From: Rhodococcus sp. 14-2483-1-2
Lineage (GTDB): Bacteria > Actinomycetota > Actinomycetes > Mycobacteriales > Mycobacteriaceae
Direction: 5' to 3'
Assembly: GCF_002259405.1 (NCBI RefSeq)
Contig: NZ_NPFW01000013.1
Coordinates: 372,001 to 436,000 of the forward strand
Length of the DNA: 64,000 bases
Of this stretch, positions 1-8,650 are shown piece after piece; positions within the stretch are counted from its first letter, which is position 1, and each line of letters begins with the position of its first letter. Below the pieces are notes generated by a model. It made no database searches, was not told the DNA's origin, and saw only the letters and a program-made list of their open reading frames with translations. The position numbers and the translations under genes are program-made.

Positions 1-174
1 CTCGAACCGCTCGATGTCGCCGATGTGGTGCTCGACGCGATGGACCGCGAGCAGTTCCTCATCCTGCCGCACGAGAACGTACTGGACATGTACCGCAACA
101 AGGGTGCCGATTACGACCGGTGGTTGCGCGGCATGCGTCGCTACCAGGACAGCTTGCTCGACAACAACCGATAG
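1..174 (+). CDS. Short-chain dehydrogenase/reductase, C-terminal fragment (cut by window edge)
   Basis: The window opens inside a frame that is read for 57 codons to a TAG. The visible tail contains DVADVVLDAM, then FLILPH and YDRWLRGMRR, which resembles the substrate-side C-terminus of classical SDR oxidoreductases; the NAD-binding and YxxxK regions lie outside the window. It ends 9 bases before the acyl-CoA dehydrogenase start, so the two are probably one operon. The family call rests only on this tail. Confidence 0.55.
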   Translation, partial: LEPLDVADVVLDAMDREQFLILPHENVLDMYRNKGADYDRWLRGMRRYQDSLLDNNR

Positions 175-183
175 GGGCCCACC

Positions 184-1389
184 GTGGCATTTTTCGAGAC
201 CTCCGACCGTGCGAAGAAATACGAGTCGGATCTGTTGGAGTTCATGGACTCTCACATCTACCCGGCCGAGGCAGTGTACGAGCAGCAGATGCTCGAGTCG
301 GGTGACCCGCACTTCCAGCCGCCGATCATCGAGGACTTGAAGAAGGAAGCGCGCTCGCGTGGACTGTGGAATCTGTTCCACCCGCATCCCGAGTGGGGCC
401 CCGGCCTGACCAACCTCGAATACGCACCGCTGGCCGAGATCATGGGACGAAGCCTGCTCGCTCCCGAGGCATGCAACTGCAACGCACCGGACACCGGCAA
501 CATGGAGGTGTTCACGCTCTTCGGTACCGACGAGCACAAAGAGAAGTACCTGAAGCCGTTGCTGGACGGCACCATTCGCTCTGCCTTTGCGATGACCGAA
601 CCCGATGTGGCCAGCTCGGACGCCACCAACATCGCGATGAAGATGGACCGCGACGGTGACGACTTCATCCTCAACGGGCGCAAGTGGTGGACGTCCAATG
701 CGATGCACAAGAACTGCAAGGTGCTCATCGTGATGGGCAAGACCGATCCCGAGGCGGCCACGCACCGTCAGCAGTCGATGCTGGTGGTGCCCATCGACGC
801 ACCCGGTGTCACCGTTCTGCGCAACCTGCCGGTGTTCGGCTACATCGACCGCGAAGGTCACGCCGAGGTGCTCTTCGAGGATGTGCGGGTTCCGGCCAAG
901 GACGTGTTGAAGGGGCCGGGGGAGGGCTTCGCCATCAGCCAGGCTCGCCTGGGTCCCGGCCGTATCCACCACGCGATGCGCACCATCGGCGTGGCAGAAC
1001 GTGCGCTCGAATTGCTCTGTCGCCGTGCGGTATCGCGCGTGACGTTCGGCAAGCCGGTGGCGATGCGCTCGAACATTCAGGACTGGATCGCCGAGGCGCG
1101 CATCGAGATCGAGAAGACCAGGTTGCTCACGTTCAAAGCCGCGTACCTGATGGACACCGTCGGGAACAAGGAAGCGCGCACGGAGATCGCAGCGATCAAG
1201 GTTGCGGCCCCCGAGATGGCTCTGAAGATCATCGACCGGGCCATCCAGGTCCACGGCGGAGGCGGAGTGTCCAACGACTTCCCGCTGGCCATGATGTACG
1301 CACACATACGCACGCTGCGGCTCGCAGACGGTCCCGACGAGGTGCACAAGATGTCGATCGCGAAAATGGAGCTGAAGAAGTATCTCTGA
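184..1389 (+). CDS. Acyl-CoA dehydrogenase family protein
   Basis: Flavoprotein of 401 residues, the normal length for the acyl-CoA dehydrogenase family, which oxidises an acyl-CoA to the 2-enoyl-CoA with transfer to ETF. Seen in order: an N-terminal helical domain, the FAD/substrate segment [16 protein letters not shown] near residue 140, the central WWTSNA strand, and the C-terminal helical domain with [17 protein letters not shown], the usual family signature. The start is GTG at 184 with an AGGGG-type ribosome site just upstream. It follows an SDR closely, which fits catabolism of a branched or unusual acyl chain. The exact substrate cannot be read from the sequence. Confidence 0.9.
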   Translation: MAFFETSDRAKKYESDLLEFMDSHIYPAEAVYEQQMLESGDPHFQPPIIEDLKKEARSRGLWNLFHPHPEWGPGLTNLEYAPLAEIMGRSLLAPEACNCNAPDTGNMEVFTLFGTDEHKEKYLKPLLDGTIRSAFAMTEPDVASSDATNIAMKMDRDGDDFILNGRKWWTSNAMHKNCKVLIVMGKTDPEAATHRQQSMLVVPIDAPGVTVLRNLPVFGYIDREGHAEVLFEDVRVPAKDVLKGPGEGFAISQARLGPGRIHHAMRTIGVAERALELLCRRAVSRVTFGKPVAMRSNIQDWIAEARIEIEKTRLLTFKAAYLMDTVGNKEARTEIAAIKVAAPEMALKIIDRAIQVHGGGGVSNDFPLAMMYAHIRTLRLADGPDEVHKMSIAKMELKKYL

Positions 1390-1396
1390 ACGGAGG

Positions 1397-2434
1397 CTAT
1401 CGGCCCGGCTGCCAGGCCGGGTCGCGGCCGATGAAGGCCATCAGCTGGTCCTGCGGGGACGCGTCGTCGGCAACGGGGACGGCGGGGCCGTACTGCCCGC
1501 TGTCCCGAAGCACCTGCTCCATCGGTCGCATGGCCTCGAGCGCTGCGGCGCAGCGTTCCTGGCCCAGATCAGGCTCTCGGCCGAGGGCTTTCGCCAGGTC
1601 CCAGGAGTGCATCCAGACGTCGGCGGTGTAGAACATGTCGATCGCCTCGTCCACCGGCATGTCTCCGGTGTGCGGGTTGCTCAGCACCCGGTCGGCGGGG
1701 TCGTCGAGAATCGCTTGGATGTCGGCGACGTGCTGCGTCCAGGCTGCGGCCGGGTCGGCTTCGACGTCGAGCGCGGGTAGCGCGATTCCGGCACCCCCAG
1801 CGAGGAAGCCGCGAGACCACTCGATCAAATGCTGCACGACATCGCGTGCAGCCCAACCCGATACCGGGCTCGGCCCGGGCCAGTCCTCCGGTGACGCGGA
1901 CAGAACGAGTGCACTGAACCTTGCCGCGTCCTGTGCGTGCTGCTGGGCCGGACCGGTGTGCTGCTGGAGGAGTTCGTCGAGCTTGTCGTAGCCCTCCTTC
2001 ACGCCGACGTCCATGCCGCTCGACAGCATGCCGTCGCGACTCGCGAAGTCCGACATCACGCTCAGAACCCTCAGCCGTGTACCGCCATCGCCTCGGCTCT
2101 CGAAGGTGAGCGTTTCGAGCGCGACCGAGTCGGGTGCACCCTCCCAGGTGAAGGTCCACACGATTCGCTCGTTGGCACGCACCTCGTGGAAGCTGCCGAA
2201 GAACGCGGCGATCTCCTCACCGTCCCGGTCGTTGGCGAAAGCCCAGGCTCCTCCGGTATGCCCCTCCCACTTCAGTATTCGGGTCGTCAACGATCGCGGC
2301 CCCACCCATCGGCGATACAGCTCGGGGTCGATGTGAGCGCGAAAGACCTGCTCCGGCGTCGCATCGAACTCTCGGATGATCTCGATCGTGGGGACTTTCT
2401 CGTCCGCGACGATCTCGGTTTCGTGTGCAGTCAT
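1397..2434 (-). CDS. SRPBCC (AHSA1-like) domain fused to a maleylpyruvate-isomerase/DinB-type domain
   Basis: 345-residue protein made of two unrelated domains. Residues 1 to about 155 are an AHSA1/SRPBCC ligand-binding fold (REFDATPEQVFRAHIDPELY, then the GSFHEVRANERIVWTFTWEG strand). From about residue 160 the sequence is a TIGR03086/MDMPI-type DinB-like four-helix domain (GWAARDVVQHLIEWSRGF, later YTADVWMHSWDLAKALG). The ATG at 2434 overlaps the upstream ArsR stop as ATGA, so the two are translationally coupled; longer upstream frames read into arsR and are not needed. The ArsR-AHSA1 pairing is common in actinobacteria, but the added C-terminal domain is less so. Substrate unknown. Confidence 0.8.
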   Translation of the reverse strand: MTAHETEIVADEKVPTIEIIREFDATPEQVFRAHIDPELYRRWVGPRSLTTRILKWEGHTGGAWAFANDRDGEEIAAFFGSFHEVRANERIVWTFTWEGAPDSVALETLTFESRGDGGTRLRVLSVMSDFASRDGMLSSGMDVGVKEGYDKLDELLQQHTGPAQQHAQDAARFSALVLSASPEDWPGPSPVSGWAARDVVQHLIEWSRGFLAGGAGIALPALDVEADPAAAWTQHVADIQAILDDPADRVLSNPHTGDMPVDEAIDMFYTADVWMHSWDLAKALGREPDLGQERCAAALEAMRPMEQVLRDSGQYGPAVPVADDASPQDQLMAFIGRDPAWQPGR

Positions 2435-2790
2435 GACACTTCTTTCGTCTCGGTGGTCTTGTCGTCTGCGATGGTGTTCAGCAGGGCGTCGAGGCGTCGA
2501 TAACGTTGTTCTGCTTCCTGGCGATAACGCTCGATCCATTTCGTCATCAGGCCGAACACCTCGGCGTCGAGATGCACCGGACGACGTTGGGCATCCTTGC
2601 TGCGCGTGACCAACCCGGCTTCCTCGAGCACCTTCACGTGTTTGGAGACAGCTTGCAGGCTCATCTCGTACGGCTCGGCCAGTTCGCTGACGTTCGCGTC
2701 ACCGCCGGCGAGCCGGGCGACGATGTCACGTCGAGTGGGATCGGCCAGGGCCGCGAACGTCCTGTTGAGCTGCTCTGTTCGATCGTCCAT
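2431..2790 (-). CDS. ArsR/SmtB-family winged-helix repressor
   Basis: 119-residue ArsR-type repressor. It shows the opening ALADPTRRDIVARLAGGDA, the recognition helix MSLQAVSKHVKVLEEAGLV and the wing SKDAQRRPVHLD. No metal-binding ELCVCDL-type cysteine box is present, so it is not an obvious metal sensor. The ATG at 2790 begins the MDDRTEQLNRTF segment usual for this family; the longer frame starting at 2862 would run through the operator. It overlaps the downstream SRPBCC fusion by four bases. The palindrome upstream of the start probably provides autoregulation. Confidence 0.85.
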   Translation of the reverse strand: MDDRTEQLNRTFAALADPTRRDIVARLAGGDANVSELAEPYEMSLQAVSKHVKVLEEAGLVTRSKDAQRRPVHLDAEVFGLMTKWIERYRQEAEQRYRRLDALLNTIADDKTTETKEVS

Positions 2791-2842
2791 GGGGTTCCTC
2801 GCTGTGCGTTGATGCCGAGAGTAAGCCGCTCGCCCGGCGTAG

Positions 2843-2858
2843 TCAACCATTTGGTTGA
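2843..2858. promoter_or_regulatory. Palindromic operator between arsR-like gene and kinase gene
   Basis: TCAACCATTTGGTTGA is a perfect 7-2-7 inverted repeat in the 94-base divergent intergenic region. It lies 53 bases upstream of the ArsR start and 27 bases upstream of the kinase start. The size and symmetry fit an ArsR-family dimer. Binding is inferred. Confidence 0.7.
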
Positions 2859-2884
2859 TCAAGCTGATCGCCTACCCTCGACCC

Positions 2885-3523
2885 ATGAGCGACGGTGACG
2901 ACATGGTGCGGGACGTGCTCTCCCGGGTACCGGGGCATCCGCTGCGGGTGGCGATCGACGGTGTGACGGCATCTGGGAAAACCACCTGCGCACAATGGCT
3001 GGTGGATGCCGTTGCAGCGCAGGGGCGTCCGTCCGTACATGTGACCATGGACGGCTTCCATCACCGGCGTGCCCACCGGTATCGACAGGGGCGGGCGTCG
3101 GCTCTCGGCTATTACCGGGACGCGTACGACTTCGACGCGTTTGTCTCACACGTGCTGATCCCGTTGGGGCCGAACGGAAGCGGTGCCATTCGGCGTCGGA
3201 TCATCGATCTGGCGACGGACGAGCCGGTGGATGATCCGCTCGAACCGGTGCCGGCCGACGCGATCGTCGTGGTGGACGGAACGTTCTTGCATCGGCCGCC
3301 GCTGCCCGACTACTGGGACTACACAGTCTTCGTCGATACCCCCATGGACGTCGCACGAGCCCGCGGCATCGCCAGGGATGCGGAGGCGCTCGGTGGCCCG
3401 GAGGCGGCAGGTCGGGCCTTCGACCAGCGCTATCACGCGGCATGCCGGATCTATCTGGACGAGGTGGATCCGCGCGCTCGGGCAACGCGAGTGTTGCCGG
3501 TCGACTGGATTGCTATCGGATGA
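2885..3523 (+). CDS. Uridine kinase-like P-loop kinase
   Basis: 212-residue protein of the uridine kinase/phosphoribulokinase P-loop group. The Walker A motif is GVTASGKTT near residue 28, followed by the DGFHHRRAHRY segment where uridine kinases bind nucleoside, and a Walker B-like strand AIVVVDGTFLHRPPL. ATG at 2885 is chosen because it begins a compact N-terminus just before the P-loop; an in-frame ATG at 2855 would lie on top of the operator. The substrate (nucleoside or another small alcohol) is not certain. It runs divergently from the ArsR gene and ends at a strong hairpin. Confidence 0.75.
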   Translation: MSDGDDMVRDVLSRVPGHPLRVAIDGVTASGKTTCAQWLVDAVAAQGRPSVHVTMDGFHHRRAHRYRQGRASALGYYRDAYDFDAFVSHVLIPLGPNGSGAIRRRIIDLATDEPVDDPLEPVPADAIVVVDGTFLHRPPLPDYWDYTVFVDTPMDVARARGIARDAEALGGPEAAGRAFDQRYHAACRIYLDEVDPRARATRVLPVDWIAIG

Positions 3524-3583
3524 CCATCGTCCGTGCAGTCGGATGTACGGGCAGCATCACCGACGACGTCCCGCACACGGCGA

Positions 3584-3617
3584 TGCGGTCGAGTGCCATC
3601 CAGCGCACTCGACCGCA
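3584..3617. terminator. Bidirectional hairpin terminator
   Basis: Perfect 13-bp stem (TGCGGTCGAGTGC with its complement) around an 8-base loop, in the gap between two convergent genes. There is no strong U-tract, as is common in actinobacteria. Confidence 0.7.
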
Positions 3618-3635
3618 CCACTGCCGCAGCGTGTT

Positions 3636-4745
3636 TCAGAAATGAATCACCCCGCGCATGTTCTTGCCGTCACGCAGGTCCTGGTAGCCCTCGTTGACCT
3701 GTTCGAGGGAGTAGGTCGAGGTGATCAGCTCGTCGAGCTTGAGTTGCCCGGCGTCGTACAGGCGTAGCAAGCGCACGATGTCGTACTGCGGGTTCGCGGA
3801 CCCGAAGAGCGTGCCCTTGATCGTCTTCTGATTCAACGTCAGATCCGTGCCGGACACGTGCACCGTCAGCTTCTCGGGATCGGCGAGGCCGGTGATGACG
3901 ACGGTGCCGCCCTTACCGATTGCCGCGGTCGCGGCCTGCACGACCTCCTCGTCGACGGTTCCGACCAGAATCAGAGCCTGGTCCGCTCCCTGGCCCCACG
4001 TGAGTTCGGTCAACTTCTCCTGGGCCGACACGGCATCCGCGAACGCGTGAGTCGCACCGAACTTCAGTGCCTGGTTGCGCTTGAACTCGAGCGGATCCAC
4101 GACGAGCACATGCTTCGCGCCCGAATGCACGGCTCCCTGAACGGCATTGATGCCGAGGCCGCCGATGCCGTAGATGATCACCGAGTCGCCTGCGCGTACA
4201 CCGCCCGCGTACACGGCGGTGCCCCAGCCGGACGGGACGCCGCAGCCCACGAGAACTGCTGTCTCCAAGGGCAACCAGTCGTCGATCTTGACGACGGAGT
4301 GCTGCGAGATGGTGGCGCGCTCGGAGAAGGTACCGAGCATGCACATCGCTCCGAATTCGGTGCCCTTGCTGTCACGGCGACGGAACGTGCCGTCGGGCAT
4401 GCAGCCCTCGAGGATCGTTGCGCCCATGTCGCACAGGTTCTGTCGGCCCGTGGAGCAATAGCGGCAGGTGCCGCAGTTCGGGATGAAGGAACAGACGACA
4501 TGATCGCCTGGCTTGACCTTGGTGACGCCGGGACCGACTTCCTCGATGATGCCGGAACCCTCGTGGCCGCCGACGATGGGGAAGCGTGGTGGCAGGTCGC
4601 CGTCGAGCAGATGTAGATCCGAATGACACAGTCCTGCTGCGACATACTTGATCAGGACTTCACCGGGGCCGGGGCCGTCCATCTCGAGTTCGATGATCTC
4701 GAACGGCTTGTGCGGCTCGAACAGTACTGCTGCTTTGGTCTTCAC
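3636..4745 (-). CDS. NDMA-dependent-type zinc alcohol dehydrogenase
   Basis: 369-residue medium-chain alcohol dehydrogenase. Catalytic zinc ligands are C40, H61-E62 and C168; structural zinc ligands are C91, C94, C97 and C105; the nucleotide fold is GIGGLG at 193-198. The overall sequence ([20 protein letters not shown] start, long [20 protein letters not shown] insertion) matches the NDMA-dependent/mycofactocin-associated Rxyl_3153 type, whose cofactor stays bound and is reoxidised by an external carrier. The family assignment is from memory of these features. It lies 21 bases downstream of the aldehyde dehydrogenase, so an alcohol-aldehyde-acid route is likely. No mycofactocin gene is in this window. 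Confidence 0.88.
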   Translation of the reverse strand: MKTKAAVLFEPHKPFEIIELEMDGPGPGEVLIKYVAAGLCHSDLHLLDGDLPPRFPIVGGHEGSGIIEEVGPGVTKVKPGDHVVCSFIPNCGTCRYCSTGRQNLCDMGATILEGCMPDGTFRRRDSKGTEFGAMCMLGTFSERATISQHSVVKIDDWLPLETAVLVGCGVPSGWGTAVYAGGVRAGDSVIIYGIGGLGINAVQGAVHSGAKHVLVVDPLEFKRNQALKFGATHAFADAVSAQEKLTELTWGQGADQALILVGTVDEEVVQAATAAIGKGGTVVITGLADPEKLTVHVSGTDLTLNQKTIKGTLFGSANPQYDIVRLLRLYDAGQLKLDELITSTYSLEQVNEGYQDLRDGKNMRGVIHF

Positions 4746-4766
4746 AGAGATTCTCCTGAGTTCGAT

Positions 4767-6236
4767 TCAGCGGTAGATGGATTTGACGTGTTGGAAATTT
4801 CCGATGGCGTCGGGCCCCAGCTCGCGCCCGATTCCGCTGTCCTTGACCCCGCCGAACGGGGACGAGGGATCCACCATGTAGTGGTTGATGCCGATGGTTC
4901 CGGTGTGAATTCGCTTGGCCACGTCGAAACCTCGCTCGTCGTCGGCGGTCCAGACGGATCCACCGAGCCCGAAATCCGAGTCGTTGGCAATGCTGATCGC
5001 CTCGGCTTCGTCGCCGTACGGGATGATCGACAGGACGGGCCCGAAGATCTCTTCCTGCGCGATGGTGTGGTTGTTGTCGACGTCGGCGAAGATCGTCGGT
5101 TGAACGAACCAGCCGCGATCGAGGTCTGCGGGCCTACCGCCGCCGGTGACGAGCCGAGCGCCGTCGCCGCTTCCTTTCGCGATGTAACCCTCGACGCGAT
5201 CGCGCTGCCGCTCGCTGGCCATCGGCCCGATCTGGGTGGCCGGGTCGAGCGCGTCGCCGACGGCCAATGAGTTCGCGAACGCTTCCATCATGCCGACCAC
5301 CTCGTCGTAGCGGGAGCGCGGCGCGAGGACTCGGGTGCCGAGGAAGCACGTCTGACCGTTGTTGAGAAACGTTGCACCGAAGAGGTTCTCGCCGATCTCG
5401 GCGAGATCGAGATTCGCGTCGTCGAGGATGATCGACGCCGACTTGCCGCCCAGTTCGAGAGTCACCGGGCGCAACAGGCGGCCACATGTTTCGGCGATGG
5501 ACCGCCCGGCTGCGGTGGAGCCGGTGAACGCGACCTTGTCGATGCCTCGATGCGAGACCAGATGGGCACCGATCTCACGGCCACCGGGAACGATGTTGAT
5601 GACGCCGGGCGGCAACCCAGCGGCAATGATGGCCTCCGCCAACACAACCGAGTCGAGCACCGTCTCGGGAGACGGCTTGAGCACGACGGTGCAGCCGGCT
5701 GCGAGGGCCGGTGCGTACTTGAACGCGGCCAGAGTCTGCGGGAAATTCCACGGTGCGATGGCGCCGACGACGCCGATCGGCTCGCGTCGAACCGTTGTCG
5801 TCCCGCCCATCAGGTGGGGGTGAGATTCCTCGAACTGCGCGGTTCGCGCGAGACCCGAGAAGTACCGCATCACGGCGACCGGGAAGCCGCCTTCGAGTTG
5901 CTCCGCAATGGAGATCGGCATGCCGTTCTGTGCCGCCACGAGTCGGGCGAGCTGGTCGCCTCGCTTCTCGTACTCGTCGGCGAGTCGATCGATCGCGTCG
6001 GCGCGCTTCGAGGGCTCCCACCGACTCCAACCGCTGGGGTCCTCGAATGCGCGGCGGGCAGCGGCCACCGCCGCATCGACGTCGGCTTCCTGTGCCTCGG
6101 GTACCGATCCGATGCGTTCTTCGCTACTTGCCGAACGGACTTCGATGCGGGCGGACGAGCTGGGTTCCACCCACTCGCCGCCGATGAAGAGCGACGGTGC
6201 GTCGAGCTGCTCTCGTGTTGTCGTGTGTGCATCCAT
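4767..6236 (-). CDS. NAD(P)-dependent aldehyde dehydrogenase
   Basis: 489-residue aldehyde dehydrogenase superfamily enzyme that oxidises an aldehyde to the acid. Seen: PWNF at 162-165, FTGSTAAGR at the cofactor site, general base E261 in ELGGKS, and nucleophile C297 in NNGQTCF. ATG at 6236 begins MDAHTTTREQ and gives the usual length; an in-frame start at 6260 lies inside the proposed control site. Together with the downstream alcohol dehydrogenase it forms a two-step alcohol oxidation unit, and the AcoR-like regulator gene lies just upstream in the same direction. Confidence 0.93.
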   Translation of the reverse strand: MDAHTTTREQLDAPSLFIGGEWVEPSSSARIEVRSASSEERIGSVPEAQEADVDAAVAAARRAFEDPSGWSRWEPSKRADAIDRLADEYEKRGDQLARLVAAQNGMPISIAEQLEGGFPVAVMRYFSGLARTAQFEESHPHLMGGTTTVRREPIGVVGAIAPWNFPQTLAAFKYAPALAAGCTVVLKPSPETVLDSVVLAEAIIAAGLPPGVINIVPGGREIGAHLVSHRGIDKVAFTGSTAAGRSIAETCGRLLRPVTLELGGKSASIILDDANLDLAEIGENLFGATFLNNGQTCFLGTRVLAPRSRYDEVVGMMEAFANSLAVGDALDPATQIGPMASERQRDRVEGYIAKGSGDGARLVTGGGRPADLDRGWFVQPTIFADVDNNHTIAQEEIFGPVLSIIPYGDEAEAISIANDSDFGLGGSVWTADDERGFDVAKRIHTGTIGINHYMVDPSSPFGGVKDSGIGRELGPDAIGNFQHVKSIYR

Positions 6237-6245
6237 GCATACGAG

Positions 6246-6287
6246 TGTGACCCCGATCACGGATGTCGAGTGTTCAGAAAGTGGACA
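6246..6287 (-). promoter_or_regulatory. Candidate activator sites upstream of the aldehyde dehydrogenase gene
   Basis: The 54-base gap between the regulator stop and the aldehyde dehydrogenase start holds two dyads. TGTGACCCCGATCACG (6246-6261) resembles the site found at 15.5, 23.2 and 25.1 kb. TGTTCAGAAAGTGGACA (6271-6287) is an imperfect 6-5-6 inverted repeat with one mismatch. Both lie within 52 bases of the ATG. They are candidates for binding by the adjacent AcoR-like protein; this is inference. Confidence 0.5.
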
Positions 6288-6290
6288 ACC

Positions 6291-7883
6291 TCAGCCGAGG
6301 ATGCCGAACTCGCGCATCCGCTTGTACAGGGTGGTCCGACTGATTCCCAGGCTCTCCGCCGTCGTGCGTTTGTTGCCGCCCTGCCGCGCCAACTCGTGCA
6401 CGATGGCGTCGCGCATCGCGGTGTCGAGCGTGCTCATCCGAGTCGTCGACGCGTTCTTGCGCGGTCTGACCAGTTCCCGTTCGGTGATGTCTCCGACGGA
6501 TCTACGCGATGCGGCCTCGGTGACCTCGGCTCGGAGTTCGCCGATGTTGCCCGGCCAGTCGTAGTCGATCAGCGCCGACAACGCTGCGGGCGTGAAGTGC
6601 GCGCGGGATTCGAGCTCGGCCATGATGGCGCGGACCAGGTCCGGGATTTCGTGTCGGCGAGAGCGCAAGGGGGCCAGCTCGATGGTGTCGGCGCAAAGCG
6701 AAAGGAGTTGGCGGTGTTCGAGTTCGGCCGAGTCGGTGGCCGAGCTCGACAACGCGTACCACCCGCGGGCGGACGACAGAGTCGAATGCAACCGGCTCGC
6801 CACCGGACCCGGGAGAAAGTGCACGTTCTTGATCACCACATCGTGTGCAGCCTCGACCTGATGCTCGACGGCTGTCAACCACTCGGCCGGGGTCGTTGTC
6901 ACCAGATCTGCGGCGTCGAACCAGTGCGGTGACGTCGTTGCTGTCAGTCGGGCGAGGGTGGTCGACTTTCCGGTTCCGGGTTCGCCGATGACACACAACG
7001 GCTTTCGGATTCTCGGAGCGGGAACAGGGGTGCGCACGGTGTCGTGAGGATCGATCTCGATGACGATTCCAGCGGCCGATACCGGACGCTCCCAGCGCAC
7101 GGTTGCGTGCAGTCCGGAATTGAGGATCACATCGTGTACGACGCCACTGCGCCGGATCGAATCGTCGGTGAGCGCGCGCAGTGCGGAATGATCGACTGAA
7201 TCGATCATTGCTGCAGCGCTGGTGTTTTCGAGCAGAATCTCGTCGGCGATCGCAATGATCGGCGCACCGCGACGCTGCGAGGACGCGTACTGAAATGCCT
7301 GGAACAGTCGATGTTCACCGGAGCGGGTCTCTTCGAGGAGCCTGCCCTGAATGTCCTGTGCGGCATGGACGAGCATCGGTTCGAGTAGCGGGTTGTCACC
7401 GGAGGCCAGGAAGGTGATGTCGAGAACGCCCTCGATGCGGCGTGTGACAGGGTGTATCAGGGGGTGGCCGTAGCAACTGAAGGTCTTCATCGACTCGATG
7501 TAGTGCTCTTCGGCACGCACGGCACAGGGTGCGCGCATCTCGAAGGTCGTCGAGATCGAATTGGTACCCGATGCCTGTTCGGTGAACGACCGGCCGACGA
7601 CCGCGCCGACCGAGGACACGGCATCTCGTAGCGAATGGGTTCCGAAACGGAGATCGACCAGCCGGGCATCGCGATCCGCGAGCAGAACGCAGTACCCGGA
7701 GCCGTCGAGCACACTCTCCATCCGATCGAGGATGGGGTTTGCCGCGGCGAGGAGGCGGCTGCGACGATCGACGTCACGAAGACTCGCCTGCTCCAGGGTG
7801 TCCGCCGGTGCGAGACCGCTCTGCGCCGACCGTTGCCAGGACTTGGCGATGGAATCTCGGAGCTTGTCTGCACCGCTGAGCAT
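6291..7883 (-). CDS. AcoR-like GAF/AAA/Fis-type transcriptional regulator without a sigma-54 loop
   Basis: 530-residue regulator. Residues to about 200 are a GAF-like sensor (SWQRSAQSGLAPADTLEQAS start, then FTEQASGTNSISTT). The middle has a PAS-like stretch and a degenerate AAA+ domain with Walker A GEPGTGKST. The end is a Fis-type helix-turn-helix (AESLGISRTTLYKRMREFGI). The GAFTGA loop needed to contact sigma-54 is not seen, as expected for actinobacterial AcoR/MimR-type activators that work with other sigma factors. A GGAGG ribosome site precedes ATG 7883. It sits upstream of the aldehyde and alcohol dehydrogenase genes, which it probably activates. Confidence 0.85.
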   Translation of the reverse strand: MLSGADKLRDSIAKSWQRSAQSGLAPADTLEQASLRDVDRRSRLLAAANPILDRMESVLDGSGYCVLLADRDARLVDLRFGTHSLRDAVSSVGAVVGRSFTEQASGTNSISTTFEMRAPCAVRAEEHYIESMKTFSCYGHPLIHPVTRRIEGVLDITFLASGDNPLLEPMLVHAAQDIQGRLLEETRSGEHRLFQAFQYASSQRRGAPIIAIADEILLENTSAAAMIDSVDHSALRALTDDSIRRSGVVHDVILNSGLHATVRWERPVSAAGIVIEIDPHDTVRTPVPAPRIRKPLCVIGEPGTGKSTTLARLTATTSPHWFDAADLVTTTPAEWLTAVEHQVEAAHDVVIKNVHFLPGPVASRLHSTLSSARGWYALSSSATDSAELEHRQLLSLCADTIELAPLRSRRHEIPDLVRAIMAELESRAHFTPAALSALIDYDWPGNIGELRAEVTEAASRRSVGDITERELVRPRKNASTTRMSTLDTAMRDAIVHELARQGGNKRTTAESLGISRTTLYKRMREFGILG

Positions 7884-7989
7884 CGCGCGTACCTCCGTTG
7901 GCCGGCGCTTGGTCGTGCTGTGACGGTAGCGCCGACTGCCCGGTTCGACGCGCGTTTCGACAGAACCTGTCCGATCGGGCAGTGATGCA

Positions 7990-8033
7990 TTGACAGTGCA
8001 CTGTCATGAGCGCAAAATGACAGCACACTGTCA
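7990..8033 (+). promoter_or_regulatory. Promoter with two 16-base palindromic operators (MarR-type)
   Basis: TGACAGTGCACTGTCA (7991-8006) is a perfect 16-base palindrome, and TGACAGCACACTGTCA (8018-8033) is a second copy with identical outer arms, 27 bases apart centre to centre. The first overlaps a consensus -35 TTGACA (7990-7995); a possible -10 CAAAAT follows at 8013-8018 with 17-base spacing, touching the second copy. Blocking both elements would repress the DJ-1/MarR operon that begins at 8051. The downstream MarR protein is the obvious ligand, by inference. Confidence 0.8.
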
Positions 8034-8050
8034 AATTCTGGAGGCTCGAC

Positions 8051-8650
8051 ATGACAACGATCGCTCTGTACGCCACCGACACCATGGCGGACTGGGAATA
8101 CGGATACCTCACCGCAGGTCTGGCCATGGCCCGCGAGCAGGACCAGGACGCCAACCGGCTGATCGTCGCATCGGAGACGGGGGAGGCCGTCACGACGATG
8201 GGCGGATTGCGCATCACGCCCGACGTTGCGCTCGCCGGGCTTCCCACTCTCGATGCGTTGATTCTGCCCGGCGCGCCCAGCTGGGACTCCGGTCACGATG
8301 CGGTGCTGAGGCTCGCAGTCGAACTCGTTGCGGCGGGCACTCCGGTCGCGGCGATCTGCGGGGCAACATTGGGTGTGGCCCGGGCCGGGCTGCTCGACGA
8401 CCGGCCGCATACCTCGAATGCCGCCGAGTTCCTCACGCAGGCAACCGAATATCGTGGAGCGGAGCACTACCGCGACGAGAAGGCAGTGTCCGACGGCACC
8501 GTGATCACCGCAGGCGGCGTGAGCCCGTTGGAGTTCGCGAAGCTCGTGTTCGAGCGGTTGAACGTGTTTCCCCAACCCGTGGTCGATGCCTGGTACGGCC
8601 TTTACACGACAGGGGAACGCAAGTACTACGACCAGCTGGCGGGCGCATGA
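8051..8650 (+). CDS. DJ-1/PfpI-family protein
   Basis: 199-residue DJ-1/PfpI fold protein of the glutamine-amidotransferase-like superfamily, which includes glyoxalases, chaperones and stress hydrolases. The nucleophile elbow is AAICGAT with C103; the upstream acidic residue is in DTMADWEYGY near residue 16. A histidine partner is not obvious beside the cysteine. The RBS-like TCTGGAGG precedes ATG 8051. It is first in an operon with the overlapping MarR gene and lies behind two palindromic operators, so it is probably induced when that repressor is released by an electrophile or similar ligand. The ligand is unknown. Confidence 0.85.
   Translation: MTTIALYATDTMADWEYGYLTAGLAMAREQDQDANRLIVASETGEAVTTMGGLRITPDVALAGLPTLDALILPGAPSWDSGHDAVLRLAVELVAAGTPVAAICGATLGVARAGLLDDRPHTSNAAEFLTQATEYRGAEHYRDEKAVSDGTVITAGGVSPLEFAKLVFERLNVFPQPVVDAWYGLYTTGERKYYDQLAGA

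Noticed and set aside
1404..1421. CCCGGC/GCCGGG hairpin at the end of the SRPBCC fusion gene
   Set aside because: Only six base pairs, fully inside coding sequence, and common by chance at this GC content.
6291..7883. Idea that the AcoR-like protein uses sigma-54
   Set aside because: No GAFTGA loop is seen and no -24/-12 promoter (TGGC-N8-TTGCA) stands upstream of the aldehyde dehydrogenase.
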